Shown: positions 17,959 to 28,290, numbered from the stretch's first letter. The stretch is 64,000 bases of DNA from Alkalihalobacillus pseudalcaliphilus (GCA_001038565.1 LFJO01000006.1:405707-469706); one strand, 5' to 3'. Notes: generated from the letters alone by a model not told the origin. Numbers and translations are program-made.

Positions 17959-17983
17959 TAAAAACACCTTTAAAAGGTGTTTT
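17959..17983. terminator. Terminator after the YesL-linked small gene
   Basis: AAAAACACCTTT directly faces AAAAGGTGTTTTT. It separates the PepSY operon promoter region from the leftward saccharolytic operon. Confidence 0.75.
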
Positions 17984-17997
17984 TGCATCCAAATCAT

Positions 17998-18243
17998 TTA
18001 TTCAAAGTACCCGTCTTTATATTTCTCATTCAAATTATCCTCTACAAACAAGCGACATTCTGGTGATAACGTTGATTTCTCTGAGTGAATAATATCACCA
18101 TAGAGCCTTCGACCCAAAAATTTCACATGATCATGGAAGTTTTTATCCGCTACTTGGTCGTAGCCTTTTATTTCGACAAAAATGGTACTTATTGTACGAG
18201 CAAAGTCTATGACTGTTACTTGGGGTCTAGAAAGTTTATCCAC
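17998..18243 (-). CDS. Small hypothetical protein (81 aa)
   Basis: A soluble protein that starts with GTG; AGGAGG lies six bases upstream. The sequence (MDKLSRPQVTVIDFARTIST) suggests a short alpha/beta fold, with no motif I recognise. It follows the YesL gene by about 50 bases on the same strand and precedes a terminator, so it is the last gene of the GH3-YesL transcript. Its role in sugar use is unknown. Confidence 0.55.
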   Translation of the reverse strand: MDKLSRPQVTVIDFARTISTIFVEIKGYDQVADKNFHDHVKFLGRRLYGDIIHSEKSTLSPECRLFVEDNLNEKYKDGYFE

Positions 18244-18293
18244 CCATACCCTCCTAATGTAAAAGCTGACTTATTCATTTTACCAACCTCTGT

Positions 18294-18947
18294 TCACACG
18301 GTACTTTGTTCCATTCTCCCATTAATCTTTTCTTTTTTCAATTGTATACGTTTGTAAGCTAACATCGCTGACCACATGATAAAGGAAGCAATGACACTTC
18401 CAAAAAAGAACAGCGTTAAGCCGGGGATGAGGTTAAATAGATAATAGACACCTACAAGTCCTGCAACCATAAATATGATAATATGCGGATTAACAAATGC
18501 AATCATCAAACTTAATTGATAATATTGTATAGCCTTTAAATCAACATGTACATATAAAGGAATAAATAACAGAGCTACTGCTATAAATAGTATACCTATC
18601 AGAATTAAAAAGAAGCTAAACAGCATATGCATCCAACCAGTTAATAATCCAAGAAATTGAAAATTTATTATGAGCATATAACCAAATAATAGGAAGACAA
18701 GACCTACGACATTTGCTCGCAGAAATTCCTTTTTTACTACTGAAAAAAATGTTTTAAAAATCGGAAAGTCACCTTCTTTTAATAACATTTTTCTTACTAA
18801 AGCAAACATAGCGATAGTAGCAGGCATGAACCCAAATACAAACAAACCTATCATTGTAAATAATATCCATAAAAGGTTAATAAAAGCTAAGCGCATCACC
18901 CATTCAGATACTATATAAAAATAAGAATCGACCCAACTTCTTTGCAT
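18294..18947 (-). CDS. YesL-family (DUF624) membrane protein
   Basis: A 217-residue protein with about five membrane helices. It starts MQRSWVDSYFYIVSEWVMRL and has the family block NLLWILFTMIGLFVFGFMPA and ATIAMFALVRKMLL. YesL proteins accompany Bacillus sugar ABC transporters and YesMN regulators, but their biochemical role is not established. Here it follows the GH3 gene by 14 bases and so belongs to the saccharolytic locus. The ribosome site (GTGAGGG) is modest. Confidence 0.85.
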   Translation of the reverse strand: MQRSWVDSYFYIVSEWVMRLAFINLLWILFTMIGLFVFGFMPATIAMFALVRKMLLKEGDFPIFKTFFSVVKKEFLRANVVGLVFLLFGYMLIINFQFLGLLTGWMHMLFSFFLILIGILFIAVALLFIPLYVHVDLKAIQYYQLSLMIAFVNPHIIIFMVAGLVGVYYLFNLIPGLTLFFFGSVIASFIMWSAMLAYKRIQLKKEKINGRMEQSTV

Positions 18948-18961
18948 ACCCTCACGATCCT

Positions 18962-21760
18962 TTACACGAATTTTATATCCTGAACAATAACTTCACCTTT
19001 TAATATCAAAAAGATAGATATAGACTCTGAGGAAATACTTATAGGAATTTCAATTACCTGTGGCCCATCCTTCTTTAATACCTGAGCCCCCCCAAGAAAT
19101 TCCTCTTTAGTTAATCCACTTTTTAGAACAAGTTCACTACTTTGAACTTCATTCCACACTGTTACTTTAGCCGTAGTCGTTCGAGAATCGATTGTCACAT
19201 GATAGAAACCAATCCAACCTTCTTCATCATTTGCTTGCACGCCATATGTTTTCTTTGAACATTCAACTAATCTGATTTGCTCATAATCATCATAATTCAT
19301 AGCTTTAACTACTTCATTTAAATTTCTACTCGGAATCATTTCACCAGCGATTTGGATAGATGTTGATTCAGAGATTTGAGCCGATGACGTACCAACCATG
19401 AGCTTGTACAGACCTTGCTCAAAACAATATCGTTCTCTCGTTACATCCCAAATCGCTAGCTTTTCCAAGGGAATATGAAATAATACGGCCTTAGTCTCTC
19501 CCTTTTTAAGGTCGATTCTTCGAAAATCTAATAATGTTTTGATAGGTCTTTCAACCTTCGAGTCCATCATTGTTCCATATATTTGAATGACTTCATCGCC
19601 ATAATATGGCCCGATATTTTCAACCTCAACACTCAACTTGATATACCCGTGAATAAAATCTGTATATTCCAATATCTCTAAATTTTTATAAGTAAAGGAA
19701 CTATAACTTAAGCCGTGACCAAATGGATAAATGACATCTCCATCAAAGTATTGATACGTTCTTTTTCCTTTTATAATATCGTAATCAAGTATGGATGGTA
19801 ATTGTTTAACCGATTGATACCATGTCATACTTAAACGTCCAGCTGGATTAACATCTCCAAACAGAACTTCCGCTACAGCATGACCGAGCTCTGGACCTGC
19901 ATGAGAGGTATAGAGTATCCCTTCTACGTGTTTTTCTGCCCAATTAATAGCGTAAGGATAACTACTTACAAGAACCAATACGGTTTTGTCATTCACATCC
20001 CTTATTTCCTGTAAAAGCTTTTCCTGCTGTGGCGGTAAAATGATATCTTCCCGATCAACACATTCTTTGCCATTAATAAACGGATTATTTCCTAAGAATA
20101 CTAAAACGGTATCCGCTTCCTCGGCTAATTGAATTGATGCTTGCAGTCCATGCTCTACGATTTCAATGGTCAACTTAATTGCATGAATAGCCTGTTCCTG
20201 ATTTTTATTCTCGATGAATGTATGATCCTTCGACAAATGAATCCTTTCTTTCTCCCAAGAAAGAAGCTCCATACCTTGATCATTGTCACCTCTAAATTCA
20301 AAACTCTCTTTAACAAACCATCCTTTTGCTTCATCTGCTAATGCTCCCAGTGTTCCCTCATTCATGGTGACAAACTTCGAATTAGAGGTGGCCTTTAAGG
20401 TTTGACTACCGAAGCCCCAATCACACCATTCAAATACTTCAGCTTCGGATGCTTCTGTACCAGATAATGATAGTTGCTTCTTTTCATCCAATTGAATATA
20501 TACACCTGTCTCCTGACAACGAATACGAATTAAATGGTTTCCGGTGTGATGTGTTATCTTCCGATCTTTAAGCTTCTTTTCTAAGCCTTGTAATGGCGTA
20601 ACCTTATATGACGGTGTCCCACTATACCAATCTGTATAAATCACATCTGAAAGCGGTCCAATTACCGCTATCGATCCTGCCTCATTTAGTGGTAGCACCT
20701 GATTATTCTTTAATAAAACCATTTGTTCTATAGCCGCTTTTCGCGATAATTCCTGATGCTCTTTTGCTAATAACTTCGCTTCACTTATTTGAGAATAAGG
20801 GTGTCTTTCATCAAACTCACCTAATCGAAATCGGACGCTAAATGTATTTTGTAATGCTTCATTTAAATCTTCTTCTGTTAATAATCCTATATGGAGGGCC
20901 TCTTTCATTGCAGGGATCGCCATTTCGGCATCATCGGTAATGCTATCAATTCCACTCTTAATCGTATCCGCTAATGCTTCAGAATATGAAGAATAGTATT
21001 GGTGATCCTTGACAATACCGGTCACATCACCTGCATCACTGACGATAAACCCATCCATTTCCCACGCCTCTTTAACGATTTCACGCACATAAGGGTGTAA
21101 AATAGCTGGCGTTCCATTTATTGAGTTATAAGCAGTCATCATCGATTTCGCCTGTCCTTCGACAAAAGCAGGTTGAAAGGCTTTCAAATAATATTCAAAC
21201 ATATTACGTGGATCAATACTGGCTGAACATCTATCCCTTTCTACCTCATTATTGTTCCCTAAAAAGTGTTTTAAGGTAGCAACTGATTTTAAGTAAACCG
21301 GATGATCGCCTTGTAACCCATTAACCAATGCCGTCGTTAACTGTCCCGTCAATTCAGGATCTTCTCCATATGCCTCTTCCGTTCGTCCCCACCGAGGATC
21401 TCTCTCCATGTCAACAGTTGGTGCCCATAAAGTTAATCCGTGTTTCTTTGGATTTCTTTGATAAAAAACGCGAGCTTCATCCGCGATTACTTCCCCTATC
21501 TGATACATGAGCTCTCGGTTCCAAGTACTGGATAAGCCAATATTTTGTGGAAAGACCGTTGCATGACCTAGCCAGGCAACTCCATGTGCTGCTTCCGTTC
21601 CATGTTTATATGACGAAATTTGTAATCGATCAATTTCTGGCTGATATTGCATCATCAACTCTACTTTTTCCTCTAAAGTAAAGCGATTTACTAAATCTCT
21701 AACTCGTTCTTTTAACGGCAAATTGGTATTCTGATAAGGAAACTGAACAGATTGTTTCAT
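18962..21760 (-). CDS. Glycoside hydrolase family 3 (probable beta-glucosidase)
   Basis: A cytoplasmic-looking GH3 enzyme of 932 residues with no signal peptide. The N-terminal barrel has TVDMERDPRWGRTEEAYGED, KHFLGNNN (about 164-171) and the nucleophile Asp242 in GFIVSDAGD. The second alpha/beta domain is interrupted at about 400-510 by an inserted beta-rich module (GVYIQLDEKKQLSLSGTEAS), then resumes with NNPFINGKECVDRE. A fibronectin-III-like domain and a C-terminal beta-sandwich (about 820-932) follow. In this locus it should remove terminal glucose from de-branched cello-oligosaccharides. Beta-xylosidase activity is possible. Confidence 0.88.
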   Translation of the reverse strand: MKQSVQFPYQNTNLPLKERVRDLVNRFTLEEKVELMMQYQPEIDRLQISSYKHGTEAAHGVAWLGHATVFPQNIGLSSTWNRELMYQIGEVIADEARVFYQRNPKKHGLTLWAPTVDMERDPRWGRTEEAYGEDPELTGQLTTALVNGLQGDHPVYLKSVATLKHFLGNNNEVERDRCSASIDPRNMFEYYLKAFQPAFVEGQAKSMMTAYNSINGTPAILHPYVREIVKEAWEMDGFIVSDAGDVTGIVKDHQYYSSYSEALADTIKSGIDSITDDAEMAIPAMKEALHIGLLTEEDLNEALQNTFSVRFRLGEFDERHPYSQISEAKLLAKEHQELSRKAAIEQMVLLKNNQVLPLNEAGSIAVIGPLSDVIYTDWYSGTPSYKVTPLQGLEKKLKDRKITHHTGNHLIRIRCQETGVYIQLDEKKQLSLSGTEASEAEVFEWCDWGFGSQTLKATSNSKFVTMNEGTLGALADEAKGWFVKESFEFRGDNDQGMELLSWEKERIHLSKDHTFIENKNQEQAIHAIKLTIEIVEHGLQASIQLAEEADTVLVFLGNNPFINGKECVDREDIILPPQQEKLLQEIRDVNDKTVLVLVSSYPYAINWAEKHVEGILYTSHAGPELGHAVAEVLFGDVNPAGRLSMTWYQSVKQLPSILDYDIIKGKRTYQYFDGDVIYPFGHGLSYSSFTYKNLEILEYTDFIHGYIKLSVEVENIGPYYGDEVIQIYGTMMDSKVERPIKTLLDFRRIDLKKGETKAVLFHIPLEKLAIWDVTRERYCFEQGLYKLMVGTSSAQISESTSIQIAGEMIPSRNLNEVVKAMNYDDYEQIRLVECSKKTYGVQANDEEGWIGFYHVTIDSRTTTAKVTVWNEVQSSELVLKSGLTKEEFLGGAQVLKKDGPQVIEIPISISSESISIFLILKGEVIVQDIKFV

Positions 21761-21796
21761 TTACCCACTCCCTTTCATCCTTCAATATCACAACAA

Positions 21797-21810
21797 TGTA
21801 AACCTTTTCA
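21797..21810 (-). promoter_or_regulatory. Near-consensus cre site before GH3
   Basis: On the minus strand TGAAAAGGTTTACA, 13 of 14 against TGWAANCGNTNWCA. The mismatch is in the central CG, so it is weaker than the other two cre sites of the locus. Confidence 0.4.
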
Positions 21811-21867
21811 TCTCCTCTTTCATTTTATAAGCCTATTAATGGGAGAAAAACCGTAAAGATTAAAGGA

Positions 21868-21886
21868 AAAATCATATAACAATTAG
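21868..21886 (-). promoter_or_regulatory. Shared 19-bp motif, GH3 promoter copy
   Basis: AAAATCATATAACAATTAG on the plus strand, 18 of 19 identical to 32541-32559. It lies about 108-126 bases before the GH3 start. It may be the target of the YesN-type regulator. Confidence 0.4.
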
Positions 21887-21891
21887 AAATA

Positions 21892-21925
21892 CCCAAAGGA
21901 CTAAGAACTGACTTAATCTTTTGGG
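21892..21925 (-). terminator. Probable terminator of the GH31 gene
   Basis: On the minus strand CCCAAAAGATTAAG and CTTAGTCCTTTGGG form an imperfect stem with one mismatch and a G-T pair. A moderately T-rich tail follows. Confidence 0.5.
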
Positions 21926-21973
21926 TCATACATTTTCCTATTAATGAAACGTAAGGCTGAATTGCTTTACTAA

Positions 21974-24298
21974 TTATTCACTTAAAGGGATCTTCCACTC
22001 GTCTTTTCCATGCATTGGTGTGACTTTAACTCCGACTGTCGTTTTTTCAACTTGAGCATCATCCTCTAACAATCCTATTGAATCGATTCCCCTTAAAATG
22101 ACACTCCACGACTTAGTTGGTATATGACTTAACTTCACGTTCATCTCATGGTCTACTTTCTTTAAAGTCATCGTAAACTCTTCTTTGCCTTCTGTATTTC
22201 TTACAGTTACAGTAGCTTCGTCCGTTACTGAAAAAGCATGTAATTCAATTTGTTCAGCGTAATCATAATCGGTTTGATTAGTGGATGAACCTAGTGCAAT
22301 GATTGAGTTTTCCCGTGCAAATAAAGGCAATCCGAAATAATCATATGATTCTTGTACCCACTTGCTTCCTTCTTGTACTTCATTCGTTAGAACGTGGGTC
22401 CAGCGTCCTTCTGGTAAATAATAAGTTACGTTACCCTCTTGATTAAATATAGGAGCTACTAGTAATGATTCTCCTAACATATATTGTTTATCTAAATAAT
22501 CACATGTTGGATTATTTGGAAACTCTAACAACATAGCCCTCATCATCGGTAATCCACATTTAGATGATTGGTACGCCTGTTCATACAAATAAGGCATTAA
22601 TTGGTTTTTGAACTTCGTGAAAAATCGTACAACTTCTACGGATTGTTCATCGTACAACCAAGGGACTCGATACGATTTACTTCCATGTAATCGACTATGA
22701 CTGGAGAGCATACCAAATGCAGCCCAACGCTTATATAAATCAGCAGGTGCTGTACTCTCAAAACCGCCAATATCATGGCTCCAATAACCGAAACCAGATA
22801 ATCCTAACGACAAACCACCACGTAAGCTTTCAGCCATTGATTCATAGCTGGCATCACAGTCTCCTCCCCAATGAACAGGGAATTTCTGTCCACCTGCCGT
22901 AGCAGAACGTGCAAATAACGTCGCTTCATTGTGACCAAGCTTTTCCTCTAATAATTCAAAAACGAGCTGATTATATAAATAAGAGTAATAGTTATGCATT
23001 TTATGCGGATCCGAGCCATCGCTATAAATGACATCTGTTGGAATTCTCTCACCGAAATCTGTTTTGAAACTATCGACACCCATATGAATTAATTTTTCTA
23101 AATGCCCTTTATACCACTCGCACGCTTCTGGATTCGTAAAATCGACAATCCCCATTCCTGGCTGCCATTTATCCCATTGCCACACATCACCATTTGTTTT
23201 TTGAATCAGATATCCTTTTTCTACTGCCTCATCAAATAACTCAGACTGCTGAGCAATGTAAGGGTTAATCCATACACATATCTTTAATCCTTTCTTTTTC
23301 AACCGATTTAACATACTTTGTGGGTCAGGAAATACGTCTTTGTCCCACTCAAAATTACACCATTTTAATGCTTCCATCCAAAAACAATCAAAATGAAAAA
23401 CGCGTAATGGTATATCCCGTTCTTCCATACCATCAACAAAATGATTAACCGTCTGTTCATCATAATTGGTTGTAAAAGAAGTTGTTAACCATAAACCAAA
23501 AGACCATGCTGGTGGAAGAGCAGGTTTCCCCGTGAGTGTTGTATAATTTTCTAATACTTCTTTTCGTGTTCCTCCGCCAATAATAAAATATTCTAATGAT
23601 TCCCCCTCGACGCTAAATTGCACTTTCGAAACTTTTTCTGAAGCGATTTCAAATGACACATTCTCCGGATGATTAACAAATATCCCATAGCCTTGATTAG
23701 ATAAATAGAAAGGTACATTTTTGTAAGATTGTTCTGAACTCGTCCCTCCATCTTTATTCCATGTATCTACGACCTGACCGTTTTTCACAAAGGCGGTAAA
23801 TCTCTCTCCTAATCCGTAAATATTCTCACCGACTGATAGACCTAATTCCTCACGAATATACGTATTTTTTTTGCTGTCTGTGATATGTGCCATTCCTTTA
23901 TAAGCACTTCCGGTTAAACGGCTTTCCCCGTAAAAATAATCTGAGCTCCATCCATCTTCTTTAGATAATCTAACAGATAAGTCTCCACTTATAAATTCAT
24001 AGTTTTCTTTAAGATCATTGATTTGAACCTTTTGTCCGCTTTCATTTATTGAAAAATTTGGATATTTCTCTCTTGTTCCTTTGTGTCGATATATTTTCAC
24101 ACGAATTACGTCTTTAATAGGGGATGAATACTCAACAGTAATTAACGGTACATCTAATTGAGCTGAGCGTTCGTTTAAGTTTCGAGGTCCTATCAAAGCT
24201 TTTAATGTTGTGTCATTATAATCTACTTTAAACAAATGAACGGGCGTGATAAGGTCAAACCCTTCCTTAATTAACCAATTTCCATCTGTAAATTTCAT
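21974..24298 (-). CDS. Glycoside hydrolase family 31, alpha-xylosidase (YicI-like)
   Basis: A 774-residue intracellular GH31 enzyme very close in layout to E. coli YicI. It has an N-terminal beta domain, a barrel and C-terminal beta domains. The nucleophile is Asp414 in FKTDFGERIPTDV; the acid/base is Asp480 in HWGGDCDAS. YicI has D416 and D482 in the same contexts, and the FGERIPTDV stretch is the alpha-xylosidase signature. It would remove alpha-1,6-xylose from the non-reducing end of xyloglucan oligosaccharides. AAGGAGTGG fixes the start. Confidence 0.93.
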   Translation of the reverse strand: MKFTDGNWLIKEGFDLITPVHLFKVDYNDTTLKALIGPRNLNERSAQLDVPLITVEYSSPIKDVIRVKIYRHKGTREKYPNFSINESGQKVQINDLKENYEFISGDLSVRLSKEDGWSSDYFYGESRLTGSAYKGMAHITDSKKNTYIREELGLSVGENIYGLGERFTAFVKNGQVVDTWNKDGGTSSEQSYKNVPFYLSNQGYGIFVNHPENVSFEIASEKVSKVQFSVEGESLEYFIIGGGTRKEVLENYTTLTGKPALPPAWSFGLWLTTSFTTNYDEQTVNHFVDGMEERDIPLRVFHFDCFWMEALKWCNFEWDKDVFPDPQSMLNRLKKKGLKICVWINPYIAQQSELFDEAVEKGYLIQKTNGDVWQWDKWQPGMGIVDFTNPEACEWYKGHLEKLIHMGVDSFKTDFGERIPTDVIYSDGSDPHKMHNYYSYLYNQLVFELLEEKLGHNEATLFARSATAGGQKFPVHWGGDCDASYESMAESLRGGLSLGLSGFGYWSHDIGGFESTAPADLYKRWAAFGMLSSHSRLHGSKSYRVPWLYDEQSVEVVRFFTKFKNQLMPYLYEQAYQSSKCGLPMMRAMLLEFPNNPTCDYLDKQYMLGESLLVAPIFNQEGNVTYYLPEGRWTHVLTNEVQEGSKWVQESYDYFGLPLFARENSIIALGSSTNQTDYDYAEQIELHAFSVTDEATVTVRNTEGKEEFTMTLKKVDHEMNVKLSHIPTKSWSVILRGIDSIGLLEDDAQVEKTTVGVKVTPMHGKDEWKIPLSE

Positions 24299-24361
24299 CG
24301 TACCACTCCTTATAAATAAAAAATGAAAGAAGAAAATATCAAAATATACCCTATGTAAAGT

Positions 24362-24397
24362 CGATAATCAGTGGACAATTCACCTCACTGATTATCG
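24362..24397. terminator. Strong hairpin between binding-protein and GH31 genes
   Basis: CGATAATCAGTG pairs perfectly with CACTGATTATCG around 12 bases. The T-tract is poor in the direction of transcription. It may act as a leaky terminator or 3' stabiliser that keeps the binding protein more abundant than downstream enzymes. Confidence 0.55.
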
Positions 24398-24443
24398 TTG
24401 AACTAAATTTGAGTTAAACGGACAACTCCCAAATAGCTTTTAG

Positions 24444-26150
24444 TTATTCAGCTCCTCCCCATAATTCAATACGATTTTTCACTAATCTTGTAAATTCTCT
24501 TTCTGCTTCTTCAATGGCATCTGTACTAATCTCATCAATGAACTGATCGTATATCTCATCAAACTGATCCGGATCAGCCAAAATTACTTGTGGAATCCGA
24601 GTAAACATTGTATCCTGAGCTCTTTGGAAAGGAACGGCAATTGGAGAATCAGAATCATAATTGATTTCCCATCCAGCACCATAAGGTCTTGGCTTAAATT
24701 CATCCTCCTGTGGATATAAATCTTTCCATATCTCAGCACCATAAGCAGCCAAAACTTCTTTTTCAACTTCTGTATAATCGGCAATGAGAGATTCTGGTGT
24801 ATTGACCGTAAATGGTTGACCCGTGGAATCTAACACTCCGTCACCATAATGAGGCCCATATGCAGTAAATACATTAATACCTGTTCTTTCTCCAAAAGTA
24901 CTGTCAGAACGTCGCTCTTCACGCTGCTCTTCCGTTAAATAGCGGTTCCCATCCTCATCTAATTGGTAATGTTCTCCTTCAATACCCCAATTATTTAAGA
25001 TTTGTGCTTCTTCGCTCGCCATCCAATCTAAAAATTTTATCGCTCGAACAGGGTCCGGATTATCAACCGAAATACCAATTCCCCATGTAGATAAATATCC
25101 TGTTGGTTTAAAGTTTCCGTGCTTATAGCTTTCACCTAGTGTAACAGGGTAAACACCATGCATTCTATCTAATTTCCCATCTCCTCTTAAAGCTGTTTGT
25201 GTTTCAACAATAGACCAATCGGCATCAATCATACCTAGAACTCTTCCAGATGAAATTTTAGCTTTATATTGATCCTCTTGCTGAACAAAGCTTTCTGGGT
25301 CTAGTAACCCTTCTGCATTCATTTTATTTAACCATCTAAAATATTCTTTTTCTTCAGGACGTTTGTAATGTAACTTCGCTTCATAAGTATCTTGGTCAAT
25401 GAACCACTCACCATCGTCAGGGGCCCCCGTTGCAAGGAAAGCAGGATTCGTAACAGAAATTAATAATCTCCAGTCATCAGCCAATAGTGTTAAAGGAATA
25501 GTTGGCTGACCATCGATTTCTGGATACATTTCATAATACGTTCTGATAGCGTTCTCAAAATCCTCTAATGTATTAATTTCTGGGTAACCCAGCTCCTTCA
25601 CCACAGCATGCTGCAACCAAAAACCATTACCAGGTGTTCGGTACTCTTGATCAACCGGATTCGTACCAATGAAATAAATGGAGTCATCGTTTTCGCTCCA
25701 TACCATTCTTTCTAAGTAATCTCCATAAACTTCTTTAATATTAGGAGCATGCTCTTCAATCAATGGTCTTAAATCAACCATAGCACCTGCATCTACTAAC
25801 AAATTCCCATCACCTTTTGGTAAGATAAAATCTGGAAATTCACCACCAGAAGCAAAAAGAGCTATTCTTTCTGAAGGGTCTCCTATAGCAAAGTCAGCTT
25901 CTAGACTTACACCTGTTGCTTTGTAAATTTCTTGCCCTATAGGTGAATCCATCCCATTCCAGTTTGGATTATTATCTGCTGCAAACAAAGAAAAGGATAT
26001 CGGCTCTAAATTACCATCTATTTCCACATCCTCATTGACGTTTCCATCATTATCATTAGCCACATCTGTATCATTCGAACAAGCAACCATAAGTAAAACC
26101 ATACTCATGATTAGAACTAATAACCCAAACCACTTTTTACCTATTCCCAT
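24444..26150 (-). CDS. Sugar ABC transporter solute-binding lipoprotein
   Basis: A 568-residue extracellular binding protein of the large LplA-like type. The lipoprotein signal (FGLLVLIMSMVLLMVAC) has Cys at about residue 24, followed by a Asn/Asp-rich linker. The body has the usual elements, including ISVDNPDPVRAIKFLDWMAS. It lies directly downstream of two permease genes. From the enzyme neighbours it should bind xyloglucan-derived oligosaccharides, but binding of another plant glycan cannot be excluded. Confidence 0.9.
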   Translation of the reverse strand: MGIGKKWFGLLVLIMSMVLLMVACSNDTDVANDNDGNVNEDVEIDGNLEPISFSLFAADNNPNWNGMDSPIGQEIYKATGVSLEADFAIGDPSERIALFASGGEFPDFILPKGDGNLLVDAGAMVDLRPLIEEHAPNIKEVYGDYLERMVWSENDDSIYFIGTNPVDQEYRTPGNGFWLQHAVVKELGYPEINTLEDFENAIRTYYEMYPEIDGQPTIPLTLLADDWRLLISVTNPAFLATGAPDDGEWFIDQDTYEAKLHYKRPEEKEYFRWLNKMNAEGLLDPESFVQQEDQYKAKISSGRVLGMIDADWSIVETQTALRGDGKLDRMHGVYPVTLGESYKHGNFKPTGYLSTWGIGISVDNPDPVRAIKFLDWMASEEAQILNNWGIEGEHYQLDEDGNRYLTEEQREERRSDSTFGERTGINVFTAYGPHYGDGVLDSTGQPFTVNTPESLIADYTEVEKEVLAAYGAEIWKDLYPQEDEFKPRPYGAGWEINYDSDSPIAVPFQRAQDTMFTRIPQVILADPDQFDEIYDQFIDEISTDAIEEAEREFTRLVKNRIELWGGAE

Positions 26151-26230
26151 TCAAAATACCTCCCCTTTTTCTATCAGTATCTATCCTTACTTTCCTATTA
26201 TTCTATAAATTCGGAAAGTAAAAACCATGT

Positions 26231-27139
26231 TTACTTGATCGCCCCTAACGTCATTCCCTTTACAAAGTATTTTTGTAAAAACGGGTACACTAATAAAATA
26301 GGGACTATCGTAACGATTGTAATAGCCATTCTAATGGACTCTGGTGAAACTCTATTAACTAAGTCTGCACCTTGTCCTCCTCTTGTTGCATCAATTCCTG
26401 CACTTGTTGCCGTATTTTGAAGTATTTTCATTAATTCATACTGTAAAGTTGTTAGGGCCGGATTGGCACTATTATAAATGTACGTATCAAACCACATATT
26501 CCATTGCATAACCGCGATAAATAAGGCTATGGTCGCCAATACTGGCTTACAAATTGGCAAGATAATTCGCCAATAAATGGTGAAATCATTCGCACCATCT
26601 ATTTTGGCTGACTCTTGTAAAGCAATTGGTAACGTATCCATAAATGAGCGGATAATAATGATGTTCCAAGCACTTGCAAGGAGTGGCAAAATATAAACAG
26701 CAAACGTATTAATTAAACCTAAATCTCTCATTAGCATAAATGTTGGAATTAAACCTCCACTAAAAAACATCGTTAATACAATAACGGTAGAAACAAATCC
26801 ACGAGCTTGGAAATCTTTTCGTGATAATGTATAAGCAACCATCGAACAAACAAAAAGACCTATAACGGTACCAATGACTGTTCGTAATACAGAATTTATA
26901 AAACCTGTAACTAAGCTATCATATCTTAAAATGACGGCAAAATTATCAAAAGTCCATTCCCTTGGCCATATATATATCCCTCCGCGAACCGTATCTGTTG
27001 AATCATTTAAAGCTATCGCTAAAACATTAAGAAACGGATATAACATAACAACGACTACTAAAATCATAAAAAAATAATTCGCTACCTCAAATACCTTTTC
27101 TGCGGGTGTCATTCTGTTTAAACGTTTTCTTTTTTTCAT
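26231..27139 (-). CDS. Carbohydrate ABC transporter permease (LplC/YtcP-type)
   Basis: An inner-membrane permease of about 302 residues with six helices. The EAA loop reads QESAKIDGANDFTIYWRIIL, ending in a conserved P (ILPICKP). I start at the ATG at 27139 behind GGGGGTGA; an in-frame GTG lies 15 bases upstream. It pairs with the next gene upstream (16-base gap) to form the channel. No ATPase gene is in the locus, as is usual for Bacillus sugar importers that share MsmX. Confidence 0.92.
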   Translation of the reverse strand: MKKRKRLNRMTPAEKVFEVANYFFMILVVVVMLYPFLNVLAIALNDSTDTVRGGIYIWPREWTFDNFAVILRYDSLVTGFINSVLRTVIGTVIGLFVCSMVAYTLSRKDFQARGFVSTVIVLTMFFSGGLIPTFMLMRDLGLINTFAVYILPLLASAWNIIIIRSFMDTLPIALQESAKIDGANDFTIYWRIILPICKPVLATIALFIAVMQWNMWFDTYIYNSANPALTTLQYELMKILQNTATSAGIDATRGGQGADLVNRVSPESIRMAITIVTIVPILLVYPFLQKYFVKGMTLGAIK

Positions 27140-27154
27140 CTTGGTCACCCCCAC

Positions 27155-28120
27155 TTACATTACGCTCGTATTGGAATACCGTTTAAAGACACCATTGGCT
27201 ACTAGTAAAAGAAAAATACTTACTAATGAATTAAAAATACTTATGGCCGTCCCATATGAGTAACGCCCCATTCCAATACCATAGTTAAGTGCATATAGCT
27301 CCAAAACCTCAGAATATTCACGAACCATCGAATTTCCTAATAGTAATTGTCTCTCAAAACCAATACTAATTAAATTACCGATTGATAAAATTAAAATAAC
27401 TAGAATAGTTGGTCTTATACCTGGCAGTGTGATATGCCAAATCCTTCTGAAACGACCAGCACCATCTACACGTGCAGCTTCATATAATTGTGGGTCGACA
27501 CCAGCCATCGCCGCTAAGAAAATAATGGAGTTCCACCCCATTTGTTTCCACACATCCGAGGCCGTCAATATATACCAAAACCACTCACCCTTAGCCATAA
27601 ATTGTATAGGATTATCTATGAGGTTTAACCCCATTAATAATTCATTAACAATTCCACCATCAGTTGAAAGTACTTTGGTGACAATTCCAGCAACAACGAC
27701 CCAAGAAACGAAATGTGGCAAATACGAAATCGTCTGAACAGAGCGCTTAAATATTGAATCTCGTAATTCATTTAATAAAACAGCAAATATAATGGGAATC
27801 GTGAATCCAGCAATTAATAATAAAACACTCATGGCTAATGTGTTACGCAAGACTAAAAAGAAATGAGGGTCATTAAACAACTCAATGAAATGAGCAAATC
27901 CAACCCACTCTTGTTCAAAAAAAGCTCTTCCTGGCCTAAAATTTTGAAAAGCCATTGTCCAACCCCATACGGGTAAATAGTTAAAGATAAATACATAAAT
28001 CACGACTGGGATAGACATAAAATAAAGGATTTTTTGCTTCTTCATTGTTTTCCAGAAATTCTTTTTCTTTTTTGGTATTACTAGACTCTCGTCGGTTTCC
28101 GTAGAAACTTTCAATGCCAT
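27155..28120 (-). CDS. Carbohydrate ABC transporter permease (LplB-type)
   Basis: A 321-residue partner permease. After a charged cytoplasmic N-terminus, helix 1 is ILYFMSIPVVIYVFIFNYLP, with the family block VWGWTMAFQNFRPG. The EAA loop is LYEAARVDGAGRFRRIWHIT, followed by LPGIRPT. It is the first gene of the permease-permease-binding-protein unit. The region upstream carries a degenerate copy of the shared 19-bp motif. Confidence 0.92.
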   Translation of the reverse strand: MALKVSTETDESLVIPKKKKNFWKTMKKQKILYFMSIPVVIYVFIFNYLPVWGWTMAFQNFRPGRAFFEQEWVGFAHFIELFNDPHFFLVLRNTLAMSVLLLIAGFTIPIIFAVLLNELRDSIFKRSVQTISYLPHFVSWVVVAGIVTKVLSTDGGIVNELLMGLNLIDNPIQFMAKGEWFWYILTASDVWKQMGWNSIIFLAAMAGVDPQLYEAARVDGAGRFRRIWHITLPGIRPTILVILILSIGNLISIGFERQLLLGNSMVREYSEVLELYALNYGIGMGRYSYGTAISIFNSLVSIFLLLVANGVFKRYSNTSVM

Positions 28121-28184
28121 CTCCCCCTCTATATCCTCATTTTAATAAAGATATTACGGGTAAAATACCTCAAGGATTAAGTCG

Positions 28185-28203
28185 AAATTCATGTTAAAAT
28201 TGC
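28185..28203 (-). promoter_or_regulatory. Shared 19-bp motif, permease promoter copy (weak)
   Basis: AAATTCATGTTAAAATTGC, about 13 of 19 against the GH3 copy, 65-83 bases before the permease start. Degenerate, listed because of its position. Confidence 0.25.
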
Positions 28204-28290
28204 AGAAATGTATCCGATTACACTCCTTATCTGAAGCACCTCTGAATGTTTATTCTTCCATACAAACCACACGCCAGAGCAACAATATTA